From assembly GCA_003550305.1 (NCBI GenBank), contig QKYT01000064.1, forward strand, positions 100,341 to 164,340: a stretch of DNA of 64,000 nt. The letters are read 5' to 3'. Below, piece by piece: positions 1-12,200 of the stretch. Position numbers and translations under genes: made by a program. The notes below the pieces were generated by a model. That model was not told the origin of the DNA. It saw nothing but the letters and a program-made list of their open reading frames with translations, and ran no database searches. How positions within the stretch are numbered: the stretch's first letter is position 1; every line of letters starts with the position of its first letter. The stretch comes from Glomus cerebriforme. Its lineage: Eukaryota > Glomeromycota > Glomeromycetes > Glomerales > Glomeraceae.

Positions 1-290
1 CCTTAACGTTCCTTTTGCTTCTTTTCTTTAGGAGACACCCTAGATTTCGGCTTTGCTATAAAGGTAAGACAACTACCTTTAAAAAATATCACCGGATATC
101 TGATGATCCATCCGCATCCGGTCAATCCGGTGATACAAACAGATGAATCCAATATCACCGGATATCCGATGATCCATCCGGTCAATCNGGTGATAAANCC
201 GGATGAATCNGAATNNGGTCAAATTTCGGATGGATGACCGGATATCCGGATTGATCGGATTCGGAGCACACCTCTACTCTAGATCATATT
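1..290. repeat. Degenerate direct repeats upstream of the LINE
   Basis: Two direct copies of a roughly 66-bp unit start at 85 and 151. Each opens with AATATCACCGGATATC and continues through GATGATCCATCC, GTCAATC and GGTGAT to GATGAATC. Further GGATATCCGGAT-type words follow to about 262. The pattern is a variable minisatellite built from GGAT/ATCC words. Several N bases lie between 188 and 216, so the copy number may be collapsed by assembly. I see no coding capacity in it. It ends where LINE homology begins. Confidence 0.6.
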
Positions 291-3200
291 TTGGTCACTT
301 CTTCAGATTCTGACCATCATTTGGTTACAAGTCCTACGGATATTAACGATGCTGTTAATTCACATTTCCAAAACTTTGTTCGTTCCCCTATTTCTCATTA
401 TAACCCTTTACAATTATTCACATTTCCAGAAAAGTGGCGTGTTCGCTATTCCCCTATCCCAGAAATTAATTCAGATATTTATGAATTTCTTTGTTCCCCT
501 GTTTCTCAGGAAGAATTTTCTTTAGTTATTTCATCACTTCCATGTGGTAAAGCTCCAGGTCCCTCTGGCATTTCGTACGAAATGCTTAAACATTGTGGTC
601 CTTCCTCCCAATTGTGTATGCTAAAACTTATGTCCCTGTGTCTAGAATCAGGAAATATTCCTGATGACTGGCGGCTTGCTTCCATATATCCCATCCCCAA
701 GCCTCAGGAATGGGAATGTAAACTCTCTAATACTCGACCTATTACTCTTTTGGGGACCCTTCGTAAAGCTACGGTTAAGGTGTTCACCAATCGTCTTTCC
801 AAAATTCTTTCTCGGCACCATGTTCTCCATGGCCGCAATTTCGCAGGCCTTCCCGGTAGCTCCTGTAAAGAGCCTATTTTTACTCTAGAATCCATTATCC
901 ACGATGCAAAATTCCGTAAGAAACCCTTATGGATACTTTCACAGGACATCAGCAAAGCCTTTGACTCTATTGACCTTCGTATGCTCCGTCTCACTTTGCT
1001 CCGTCTTAAGATCCCGGATCTTGCTATTAAATTCATTATTTCGCTCTTTACGAGTAGATTTAATTCTGTTATTACCCCGTATGGCCTCTCCGATCGATAT
1101 CGGGTTAAAATAGGCATCGATCAAGGCGAAATCATCTTCCCGCTGCTTTGGGTCATTTATTTGGATCCTTTACTTACTGAGCTTAATTTTGCCGCTTCTT
1201 CTCCTTATGAATTGTCTATTTCCAAGTTGACTTCTGTTTCTCCTCGTTCTTTGCATCAGGAATCCTTATCATTTTCTAATTTAACATACATGGATGATTC
1301 CACTTTGATTTCTTCCTCCTCTCAAGGCTTAGCCGATCTTTTGAGTATCACTGAGGAATTTTATTATTTGAATAATACTTCGGCTAATCATAAGAAATAT
1401 GTTTTAACTTCTAATACTATTTCTTCCTCGTCCCCAGTTCCTTTTCCCATTTTTAAGTACTCTCCAGATTTTGTGTCCTTTGGTCACATCCCGTCTTCTA
1501 TTTGTATAACCCCCATCCTTCCCTCATCTTCTTTTAGATTCCTGGGTGTTTGGTTTAACCTTCGCCTCTCTTCTTCATTTGTTTTTTCTCAAATTAAACA
1601 GGAATATAATTCCTTTGTTGAAATTATTCGTTACAAACGTCTTTCTCCTGCACAACTTATTTATTTGCATAATATTGTTTTATTTCCCAAAATTGCTTAT
1701 CGTTCTCAGATCACTTTTATTTCCCCTGGTAATAGTTCTTCAATAATGTCCCCCCTTTAAAAAGCTTTTTAAGCATAAACTTAAATTAGCTTACACGTTT
1801 CCAGATGCTCCCCTTTTTTCTCATAATCATTTTAATGTTTTCTCTCTGCATTTGGAACTGCTTAAACAAGCAGGTGCTGACATTTATAATGGTCTTAATT
1901 CTTCTACTACTTTTTCCTCTCTATTGCAATTTCGTATTGCTTCTTTACAAGAATCCTTATGGATGCCTTTGTCCCCTTTATCTATAAAAGATTGGTCTCC
2001 CTGGTTTTGTTTTCCGAATGCTAAACATAATTTTTTCTTTAATGTTCTCCGTCACCTTAATTCTATTAATTTTTCCTTTAAGGATGTTTCCTCTTCCCCT
2101 TTACTTGGCCCAATTACGGGTGGACTTGTTCCTATCCACGATATTCTTAGTTCTTCGCACTCTAAGTGTTTATCCTCTCTCTGTAACAAAAGTATTTTAT
2201 TTTTATCTCAGCTCCTCTCCTACGATGGCACCTATTTAATGGACTGGAAGGAATTATCGTATCGTTACTCCTTTCGTCGCCATGCCGTTCTTCCTTTGTG
2301 GTATCAATATACAGCATCCAAGATTTGCGTTAATGCGATCGTCTCTTGTAGATTGAAACCAGAATTTGTTCTGGATAACGCTTCCTCCTTTGATATTCCC
2401 TATCAAGTTATCCCGTTCAATCGTCCTAACAAACATTTTGGATTCCACTGGATTGCTAATTGGCTTCCCTCAGCTTCCCGCACTAATTTTGGTCACATTT
2501 TTAAATATATCCCTAGGGCTCATACTGCCTTTATTGACCACTGGATTCCGGCTCCTCCCCCGGATTCTTCCCATACTCCTGTTTCTCAACTGTTGTCTCT
2601 CCAACAGTGTCCCGGTTGTCATCTTAATCAAAATTTACATACTACTATGACCTCTGCCAAACGGCGAAAATTTGGGTCTATCCTCTGCTCTTTCTCGATC
2701 GACCTTTCGTTTACGGTGGTTCTTCCTTCCGTATCAAAATATCGTTTAAAACGATTGGATCTCATGTGTTTTAAAGTTTCCATTAAAACTATTTCCTCCC
2801 AACTTACATCTTTGGTTTCGAGTTTGTCAGTTTTTTCTGACCTTGTTTCAAGTTTTCCCTCTTCTGTTTTGGTTCAGAATAATTTTAATTTTTCCCAATT
2901 TCGTATTTTCCCTGATAATCTTTATCATTTTTATATTGATGGTTCATTTGTTGTTATGGATGATTTTCCCCGCCTTTCCTGTGCTTGGGTTCAAGCTGAT
3001 TCAGATGATCGTATTATTAACTCTACAGCTTTTCCCCTTACTTACCCCTCTGCCTCGTTTTTGATTACTGAATTAGCTCCGCTGATTCTAATTTGTTCCT
3101 TTATTCCTGATAATGCACATTTGAATATTTACTCAGATAGTAGTTCTGTCATTAATGGTGTTAATGCCATTTTGGCCAACCCTACCCTTTCTTTGACTGC

Positions 3201-4626
3201 TTTACAAGGTCATTTCTTATGGTCTATCTTCGTTAAATTTTTAACGTCAAAAATTTGTCCTTTACTATGCACAAAGTTCTTTCTCATTCTGATAATTATT
3301 TACATAATTTGACCGATTCTTTGGCACGGAACTGTTCACGACGCTCGGATTTTCCGTCCGTTGATAAAGTTTCTTTAATTTTCCCTTCCTCTTTGGTTGT
3401 CTCCTTTTCGTATAACTCCCTGAGACTGGATTCTTCTTTTCGACAAATGTTTAATTGTTATCTTTCTCTTCAAATGTTTACTGATGTTTTGTCATTGAAC
3501 AGATTCTCTTATTTAATCCCTTTGATGGGTTTAATCGATTGGGATTTATCCTGGTCTGTTCTTCATTATTATATTCCCTGTACAGGTCCTTCACCTTCTA
3601 AAGCTCAGGACCGTCGTATTGCTCATACGTCTTTCCGCTATAAGTTGCAATTTTTGGAACTCCCTACTATGGATGTTATGAACTCACGTCGCCCGTGCTA
3701 TTTTCCGCACGAACTGTTGTGTTTTTTCTGCAATTCACACCCAGAATCTTTATCTCATTTAGTGGATTGCCCGGCCACCATTAATCTTTTAGATTTCCCT
3801 GATGGTCCGCCTCTCCCTCATAATAATTTTCTGTCTCTTTTCCAGTCATTTAAAGATTCTTTACTTGACTCCATTTTAATTGCATGGTCTAAATGGCATA
3901 ATAAAGATGCCTCTGACTTTTCTTCTCGTCAGGCTTTCCTTGCGCTATCCGTCTGGACTTCTCTTCTGGACTCTCCAAAGTGGCCTCTTCTTATTCTCCA
4001 AGGTTTCGTTCTACGCTCCATTTCGGCCTTTCTTCTCTCACTTGGATTCTCTGCAGTTTCCATAAAAAACATTATATGCTCCGAGATGACGAAGTTACAA
4101 CGTGACTTCTTCCATCAAACCTGGCTTCCTCGTTGTCACTTAATGGCCTCTACGCTTCCCGCTAGAGACATTCTCATGTCACGTACTCCCGCTGATGCTG
4201 CTCGGGTTTCAAGGCTCCCATCGCCGACCTCAGCCATGGTACTGGACTTGCTTGATAAAGCATTTTCCTTTGGTACTTCCTGGAATAAACTTTTGGGCCA
4301 AATGGTCCCTCTGATGGATCTGACAGTTTAGGGTGTTAAGTTTCAGCTCTCCTTTAACTTATTTTAAGGGATTGGAGTGGATACTCTCGGGATGGTCGAC
4401 TTGGTTGCTACCTCTCATTGCGAAGTAGTTGATTGGGTATATTATTATGTTAGGTTTATAGTGTAATTTTATAGATTAGTTTTTACTTTTTATAATTTTA
4501 CTTTATGTAAACTAGATAATGATGAGATCCATATATTTTGTTTATGTTTGTTTCTTTTATTTGTATTTTCAATGAACTTTATTAAATAAAATATGCTGTT
4601 AAAAAAAAAAAAAAAAAAAAAAAAAA
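282..4626 (+). mobile_element. 5'-truncated non-LTR retrotransposon (LINE) with RT, RNase H and poly(A) tail
   Basis: The order of parts is reverse transcriptase, RNase H, C-terminal zinc knuckle, 3' UTR and a 26-base poly(A) tract at 4601-4626. No apurinic-endonuclease domain precedes the RT and coding begins abruptly near 282, so the 5' end is probably truncated. An RNase H downstream of the RT is typical of Tad/I-like LINE groups. Base composition is less AT-rich than in the antisense LINEs elsewhere in the window, so this copy is relatively young. It is followed directly by CTCTGCCAATATCGA, which also follows two other LINE tails here. Confidence 0.9.
291..4331 (+). pseudogene. LINE polyprotein, reverse transcriptase-RNase H, two frameshifts
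   Basis: Frame A (291-1760) carries the RT. Visible motifs are KAPGPSGISYEML, RPITLLGTLRK, a QDISKAFDSID block (RT motif A), IDQGEIIFPLLW (motif B) and YMDDST (catalytic YXDD). The frame breaks at a C6T3 run near 1750-1758. The second frame reads on from 1756 as FKKLFKHKLKLAYTF and holds the RNase H start (YIDGSF, then TELAPL and YSDSSSVI). It breaks again in an A run near 3250. The third frame (to 4331) supplies the last RNase H block (HSDNYLHNLTDSLAR) and a CX2CX7HX4C zinc knuckle around 3720-3770. Both breaks are in homopolymers, so either decay or a sequencing error is possible. The first codon of the open stretch is TTG, not a true start. Confidence 0.88.
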
Positions 4627-4641
4627 CTCTGCCAATATCGA

Positions 4642-5034
4642 TAGTCAACCTCTTTTTCTAAAATTTGTTTTGAGAAATGCAATATCAGTTGACAATTCAA
4701 AAATTTTATAAATCTCCATTGGATCATGCTTTCTTGGGGTCGCACCAATTTTTGGGAGTGATTTTATCACGTATTATTCCTCTTGAGGTCTGGAATCCAT
4801 AGGAGGAGGATATCAATATCATTTATGGTAGGAGATGATCGGACTGGGCTATACCGCTCATTGTAAAGTATATGTTTAGTTAAGCTTAGTAGTATATCTT
4901 TATCTTAGTATATGATTAGTTTTTACTTTTATGTATTATATTTTAGAGTGATCACTCGGCAAGATCAGTGGGTCTTTTTCTTATCCTTAAACTTAATAAA
5001 AAGTTTGAATTTAATAAAAAAAAAAAAAAAAAAA
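4642..5034 (+). mobile_element. Short 5'-truncated LINE 3' end with 15-bp target-site duplication
   Basis: About 370 bp of 3' UTR-like sequence ends in a poly(A) run at 5016-5034. It resembles the 3' UTR of the upstream LINE: both have a GGATGGTCGAC-like or GGAGATGATCGGAC-like word, CTCATTG and TTAGTTTTTACTTTT. The fragment is bracketed by perfect copies of CTCTGCCAATATCGA at 4627-4641 and 5035-5049, as expected for a target-site duplication made by target-primed reverse transcription. Confidence 0.75.
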
Positions 5035-5049
5035 CTCTGCCAATATCGA

Positions 5050-5311
5050 ATTGAGAAAAAAACTTTTTTTCTGTTGCTTTCCTATCCATAAATTTTGCAA
5101 AAAAAACTAGTGCCCTTCCTCCTTTTTTCAGTAAGGAAACTTTATTTCCTTACTATTTAAATGTTACCCGTTTCACATATATATCTTATAAACCTTAGCA
5201 TTTTTTGAAGTTTTTTATTTTGTAAAATTTTATTTTCAATTTTTTGCTCTTTTTCTTGCTGTTTTTTGTGAAATTTGTCTTTTGACATTTTGAGTCATAT
5301 AATGTCTTTGT
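5050..5311. other. AT-rich gap before a decayed ORF
   Basis: T-rich sequence without a recognisable gene. A TATATATA word lies near 5180, about 130 bp upstream of the decayed ORF at 5312, and could be a leftover promoter, but nothing else supports that. Confidence 0.3.
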
Positions 5312-6799
5312 ATGACCTCATCAAATACCAATCAATACACTCCTTCTCCTCCTTTCCAATTTGATCATTATGATTCACATTCCTATATTATTTCTTCTTC
5401 CAATTTAGATGATGATTATAGTTCACAAACTTCTGGATCAGCCGATCCTATAGTAATCTCTGATTATGATAATGATTTGCATTCATTCTTTTCCCCTATT
5501 TCTTTTAAACCCAAATCTGTATGTCACACTAAATAAGTTATGTCATTTAACATCTTTTTCAAATCTCATAATCCCATTCCTCCCTGCTGCTCCATTGGTT
5601 CTAATACTTTATATAGTTTCAAAAAGAAAATTCTTATTTGACCATGAGTTTTCTGATTGGTTTATTCATATGAATAACTACTGTTTTAATTCTTCTATTC
5701 TCTTGTATAAGGTTTTTTCACATTGCAAGAAACCCAATGACAAATTCGCTATTTCTAAATGTTTGACTTATTTTTTCAAGTCTCAACATTCTCTTTTCCA
5801 TTATGTCCAAGACAAATATTTTTATCATCTTAGACAGCTTCTTTTGGATAAAGTCACTGCTCTTAATAATCATTATGATTCCTTATCCCCTAAAAACAGA
5901 CAAATCTGTATCTTTATCAAATTTAGTTAAAAGTACACTACGTTTTATTTGGATTTTTATTTCTCATGCCATTGCTCTCTTCCCTGTGCTTATGTTATGT
6001 CTAATAATAAATTTAACTATCACTTACATGACTCTGAGCTCTATTCCTCTCTTACTCTTCTGTTGTAAATGCCATTTACTGTTTCCAATTGCACTTCATC
6101 CAAAAGGGTTTATAGTAAATATTTGAAATGAGCTTATACTAAGTTCTTTAGTTACTGTAAACATTTAAACAAGTTTACTATTTCTTTCTCTAATTTTGAA
6201 CGAGATCCTCTCAACTATCCTAACTGGTTTTTATAATTCCAAATGGAAAAAGATTACTGATCATCAATCATGTTTTCTTCACTCAAATTCTTTTTCATTT
6301 AATTTAAAAATACAAAAAAAGAAACTGGTTCTTTCTTCTCACGAGCTCTTTAATTATTTAGTCCATCATTCTATTTATCATTCTGATCGAACTAGAATAA
6401 CTTCTTCTGCTGCTTTCTCTAATCATCCTGTTACACTTGTTTCTCATTCGAGTCCAAGTGTTCTTAATTCTATTTCTCCTTGACGTAGGCGCCCAGTTCT
6501 TGTTAATAAAAATTTTTCAATATAAATCCTAATTGTAAAGATAGTCTTCTTTCTAAAGCAGAATACTTAGACCGTTTTGCCTATGTAAATGACTTGATTT
6601 CTTATTATCCAACATCTCATCCTTCTCTACGTTTATTTACCATTGACTTTCTTAAGGATGTGTATGATACTGCCATACCTAACTCGCTTTTACGGTCTAA
6701 AGTGGATACCTTTCTACATTCTATCGATGACCTTCCACAATGAACTGGTAATTCTTATCACTGGCCTGCTAAAGATTTTTATCTTTTAGATATTTTTTA
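5312..6799 (+). pseudogene. Decayed ORF of unknown, possibly retroelement ORF1, origin
   Basis: An ATG at 5312 opens a Ser/Asp/Tyr-rich N terminus that stops at 5536. The reading continues in another frame to 5930 (LNKLCHLTSFSNLI onward), then through further broken stretches at 6196-6483 and about 6520-6800, where LSKAEYLDRFAYVNDLISYY can be read. Codon texture is coding-like (T-rich third positions as in the adjacent LINE), but frames shift at least three times. I do not recognise a domain. A gag/ORF1-like protein of a retroelement is a guess from location and Ser-rich composition. Confidence 0.4.
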
Positions 6800-7690
6800 A
6801 TTTTTGAATTTAGCCTCCTAAATATAACTTATTTTATATTTTTATAAAGTAGTTCTATTATTTAAATGTTTAGTTAATTATAGTATTAGTCTTATATAGT
6901 TCTTTATTTTCTTTTCTTATACTTTTTTCTCTGTATTTTGTGAACTTAATTTGTAGTATTTTTTATAGTTGTAGCTGAAATTATTTTAGTATTATGAAAA
7001 TCTGTAATTACATAATTCTGTAATTATTAAGTAATTCATCAAGCAAAAAAATCCTGAATTCCGTAATTAATTTCGTATTATAAAATTATTTGGCCAAAAT
7101 TAACCTTAATTTTGGCTGAATTATATTTAGAAAATTTAATAAATAATAACTTAACATCTAGTAATCCATTTTGGATAATCTTACTGCCATTCAATTTGTT
7201 TTGGTATAACGATTCTAATGGTTTGAGATCATTTAATTTCAATTACTAGATTGTGTTCTGATATCAATAATTGTTAAACATTTATAGTATCATAACTTTA
7301 TCAATATTAATGCTAGAAATATGATCTTACTGCCATTAGAATTGTCTCATCATAATGAATTGAATAGTGGTAAATTCATTTAAATCTAATTATTAGATCT
7401 TGCTCTGACTTCAATAATTTTTAAATGTTTATAGTATTTTAACTTTGTTAATATCAAAGCTAGAGAAATGAAATATATACCATTAGATTTGTCTTAATAA
7501 GACAAATTTAATGGTAGTAAGTTCAATAAAATCAGATTACTAAATCGCGAGTAAATATCAATTTCACATTATTACATAAAATATAATTAATTATGGAATT
7601 ATATAATTAATTACAATTACAGAATTTCAGATTTTGGATTTGCCAATTGAATTTCGGAAACAATTATAGTATTTTTACAACACTTATGTT
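6800..7690. repeat. AT-rich repeat with hairpin-forming units
   Basis: No coding signal. From about 7180 a unit of about 145 bp repeats. Each unit carries the word CCATTAGATTTGTCTTA or a variant and its complement (near 7212, 7338 and 7478). The copy at 7478-7516 is an almost perfect 39-bp palindrome. The flanks near 6995-7030 and 7600-7660 carry inverted AAAATCTG/TTCTGTAATT words, suggesting imperfect terminal inverted repeats of a non-autonomous element. Confidence 0.5.
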
Positions 7691-7802
7691 TCAACATTCT
7701 ATACTTGACAGTATTTACATATAGTATTTATTTTTAATAAATAAAAGAAAAATACGTGCATGGTGATATGCAGTTTTACTAAACCTGACTTCCCTGTTAT
7801 CT

Positions 7803-8044
7803 AAGGTTGCTTGCCGAAACCTAGGGGTTTAGGCAAGATGGTATTTCACCGAAAAGTGAAATTCTGCTGAAACTATATTAAAGTTATATTAAAAAACTGG
7901 TGAAACTCTGGAGAAAAGTGAAACTGCCAAAACTTATTATAATTGCCAAAACTTCCGAAACTCTGCCAAAACTATAATAAATCTATAGTAAAATTTTAAT
8001 GAAACTAATCATAGGATTTTGAAGAGGTTTAGGCAGGTAACCTT
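7803..8044. mobile_element. MITE, 242 bp, copy 1
   Basis: The left end is AAGGTTGCTTGCCGAAACCT and the right end AGGTTTAGGCAGGTAACCTT, which are inverted repeats of each other with few mismatches. The interior is a string of GTGAAACT and GCCAAAACT words. A second copy of the same length and interior order lies at 33,871-34,110. There is no coding capacity. Flanks CTGTTATCT and ACCATTATCA might be a degraded target duplication. Confidence 0.8.
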
Positions 8045-8058
8045 ACCATTATCACATC

Positions 8059-8503
8059 ATGTTCTTTACGCTTCCCGCTAAAGATTTAATAATGTTATGT
8101 GCTCTCACCGATGCTACTTGGATTTCAAGGCTCCCATCGTTAGCCTCAGCCTTTGTTCTGAACTTGCTTACAAAAGCATTTTCTCTAGGAACTTCCTGGA
8201 TTAAACTCTTAGACCAAACAGTCTCTCTGATGGATCTGACAGTTCAAAGGGTTAGATTTCAGCTCTTCTTTAACTTATTTTAAGGTATTAGAGAGAATAT
8301 TCTTGGGATGGTCAACCTGGTTGTTACCTTTCATTATGAAGTAGTATATTGGGTATATTTTTATATTAGGTTTATAGCATAGAAATTTAAATTAGTTTTA
8401 CTTTTTAAATTTTTATTTATGTAAATTAGATAGAAATGCGATCCATATATTTTGTTTCCAATAATTTTATTAAATAAAATATGCTGTTAAAACTAAAAAA
8501 AAA
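8059..8503 (+). mobile_element. 5'-truncated LINE 3' fragment
   Basis: This matches the last part of the LINE at 282-4626, beginning around its TACGCTTCCCGCTA block (8068) and running through the same C-terminal codons, stop region and 3' UTR (ATATGCTGTTAAAA just before the tail). The tail is a short A-rich stretch (8485-8503). It is followed by CTCTGCCAATATCGA at 8504-8518, as for the other two tails. Many substitutions show it is older than the first copy. Confidence 0.85.
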
Positions 8504-8518
8504 CTCTGCCAATATCGA

Positions 8519-9000
8519 TGCTAGGATGATAAAATTACCACCAATCAAATCCTCTTATTAAAACAAATCAAATGGTATAAAATTTATTAAAATTCAATCA
8601 TTGGATTATGATTTATTTTCAAATTTTGATAAATATTTAACTAGTTTTATCTCTGTTAATATTGATGATAGAAAGATGAAATTACTATCATTCGAATTTT
8701 TTATTGAGATAAATCAAATAATATAAATTTATTAAAATCCAATTATTAGATCATATTTTGTTTTTAAAATTTGATAATTATTTGTATAATTATATTTCTG
8801 TTAATATTAATGTTAGAAAAACAATATTTATACCATTCGATTCATTTGATTTAAATGGTATAAATTTTATCAATTACTAAATCTCAAGTAATTTGCAATT
8901 TCATATTTTATATAAATCACGTAATTAGAATTGCAAAATTATGGATTACTATGTGCAATTTAATTTAAAATTCTGCAATATTGTAGATTTGGAAAAATAA
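8519..9000. repeat. AT-rich repeat, second block of hairpin units
   Basis: This has the same kind of unit as 7180-7520, with CAAATGGTATAAA-type words at about 8570, 8720 and 8860 spaced 140-150 bp and partner inverted words upstream of each. It ends in GTAATTAGAATTGCAAAATTATGG, as the first block ends in related AATTACAGAATTTC sequence. The two blocks may be one array split by the MITE and the LINE fragment. Confidence 0.45.
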
Positions 9001-9299
9001 TTGCAGCATTATCTTTATCTATTATATAATTATTCTCTATTATTACCTAATAAATCTAAATCTAAATCTATATTTTCATAAAGTAAATTATTATATATTC
9101 CGTCTATTAATTTTGATACCTTAGAAATTTTTTTTATAACTATGTCCCTCATCTTATATCCTATATTAATAACCTGATTCACACTCTTTTTTTATTTATA
9201 CTAAATGCAAAAGTTACATGAAGCAGGATTTTTAATCAGGTGATCAAATTTATTTATAATAGTCTCATCTATATAATAGTAGATTTTTTATTGTATGGA
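9001..9299. other. AT-rich, nothing recognised
   Basis: AT-rich sequence with a TAAATC microrepeat near 9050. It may belong to the 3' end of the antisense LINE remnant that follows. I see no gene. Confidence 0.3.
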
Positions 9300-12200
9300 G
9301 TACTATTGTGAGAGATTGTAAAAGAACTTATATCTAGTAAAGTATTTGCATCCAAAATGATTTCCTATTTCTTGAACAACTGATTCCTAAAGAATTATAT
9401 ATAATGATAGAAGGCTTGTATTATAAAGGTGATCAATTTGTTTAAAATCTATAAGATAAAACATTTTGAACTAATGATATTATATATTTTGTTATATGAG
9501 CTAACTATATGAATAGATCTAAGGGTAAGAAATATCAAAGTATCTCTTTTTTTTTTATTAGGTTTTGATTCTATAAAAAGAAATTGTGCAAAAATAGAGT
9601 AAGTTTGGTATGAACTTTTGTACTGAATTTGCCAGCTTCAAATAAAGAGCTTTTAGTTATTGATGAATAGGAGTAGATTATCTATTACTTTAGTTTTCAC
9701 TTTTATCTATTTGAGTACTAGATTTGAATATCATGTTAAGTGAAATAAGGTTTCCTAAGAAATATCATAAAAGAAACAGCAATCCAAGATGAATTTATTA
9801 GAATAACATTCCTTTATGATATTAAGTATTAGAAGCAATAAAGTTAACAACTTGAGGCATCTTACAAAGCTAGTATGTATTATAGAATAGAAACAAAGTA
9901 AATTATTTTTTATGTGAAAAGTAGTTTACAAGGAGTTCCAGTTGGCAAAAGTATATGTCAAATCATATAAATCATATATACTAGTAAACCAAACAGCAGC
10001 TATTTTAGCATTGTAAAACATTCTAATGAAAGAATACTTTACAGGTATAAAGTTCCAGATAATTTGATAATTAATATATTAGAAATCATATACATGCTAA
10101 TTTCCTATGCAATATGAACTTGATGTTTCTTTTTTAACCAAAAAATCTGCTAATTTATTTCCTTTTACTTTTGCATGACCTTTAACTTTGATAAAATAGA
10201 TATCTAAGTACTTATTCTATATTAGATTATAAATAGATAAAATAAAAGATCTATTAAGTAATTTAAATAAAGTTCTAATATGAATAAATTCTATATCTAA
10301 ATTAAATTAAATTGAATCTATAGCAGCTTAATTATTGGTAAATATTTTAATTATTGAATGAGATGATAAAGAAAGAAGGTCAGTAAAAATAGTATACAGT
10401 TTTGCTCTTATGAAAGAAGGTTAATTAGTCAAATGGTAAAAAAATCATCTTTGTGTATCATTGCCATTTATCTACCTTACATCTATTTTTACTTTTTATC
10501 AATATTAGAAAGTGAACTATCAGTATAAATGTTAAACTGCATTTTTTGAAAAAATTAATGGGTTTCTAAGTATTTAAGTAAAAAATAATTGAAACTTTGA
10601 ATCATTAATATATTGATGAATAAATAGACTATCTCAGGACGGATAATGTAGGAACGAGATAAATAGGGATAAGTCTATTAGAATAGCTAATACTATGCAA
10701 GTAATATTATGATCAAAATAAAAAGATCAGTATTAAAAATTGAATCATTAGACCTAGATGGATCACTTGAAATAGCTGATTTCACTTCTTCTAACAGATA
10801 AATAGATGCATATAGTAAATTAAAAGTACACGAAAAGTCTAAAAGCAAATGCAAAAGAAAAGTATAACCCTTGAAAAGTGTACAATTAATATCCATATAA
10901 GGTAATAATTTGACAATCAAGTCATTTTTTATGTTGTAAGAAGAGAAGGAGATATAATGACGAATCTTACAAATGCGTAATATCTTGAAACCTATTTTTT
11001 TATATATAATTATAAGGCCAACCATTCTTTTAATCCATTTTTTTTTATGCTGATCTTTGGAAATGAAAGCTTTTAGGTCTTATAAAGCATAAGAATTAAG
11101 TAAGATGATGCCATTGTTATTAGTCAAAGACAAGTATCAAAATCTTAAAAATTGTATTATTAAATAAGCTGAAGGAATATTCCTTTTGAGATTTTTCTGA
11201 AGGTGATATTTAAGTTACTTATAATCTGAAAAATATAATAATTTTTGCCATCTAATAGGTGGTGTTCCAGGATTAAATTTCTGAAAGATGGACCAGAGCT
11301 GATGATCATCAAAAAATCTTGTGAAGTTTGTGAAATAGTATAATTAAGTAAAAGATGATTCATGATATCTAAAATGCATAAATATAAATTGAAAGGGACT
11401 AATTTAAGATCAAGTTTGAAAAATTCATGTTATTTGAAGATAGAAGTAATTAGATCTAAGTTTAATTGATAGTTTTTCAGAGAGATATAGATAGAATCTC
11501 TAATAAAACCTTATGTATTGAAGTGAATGATCAAGTTAGTAATCTGATTTTCTCTAATGCTGTGATAAAGATCTTTAAGAATCCATGTTCACATGATATA
11601 GAATACAATTCATAACAGTTTTTGAAAATTCTAATTGGTGTTTACAAATGACTAGCAATAGAAAGAATAGCTTTTCCAGCTTGTCATCAGATAAAATAAT
11701 AAATATAAGTCTATATTGAAGATGTGAAATCAAAATCTTATTAGAAATATAGGTAATTTGGCCAACTATAAAATGCTTTTATGGATCAAATTGCAAATAG
11801 AATTGATTTTTTTCTTTGCAATGTTGATATCAGCATTTGTTTGATTGCCTGTGATAAACCAAATTCCTAAAATTTTTTCCAATATGCTTTTATTAAGTAG
11901 GGATATACAATTTGATTTGATATTTGACATTTGACTTGAATTTAATTTGAATTTGCAAATTCAAATCAGTTTTTTTTTTGATTTGATTTGAATTTGATTT
12001 GATTTGATTTAAAAATTCTTTAATTTGATTGGTTAATTTGACAAATATTTGATATTTGATTCGAATTTGATTTAAATCTGATTTAATTTAACAAATTCAA
12101 ATTGGAATCATATTTGATTTGATTCAAGTTTGAGGAATCCTATTATTGAGAGCTTGGACTATGATACTGTTTTACCCAATACCTATTGTAATGTTTTATT

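Noticed and set aside
10693..11025. 110-residue minus-strand open frame
   Set aside because: It lies within the antisense LINE remnant between recognisable RT and RNase H pieces, so it is a fragment of that LINE and not a separate gene.
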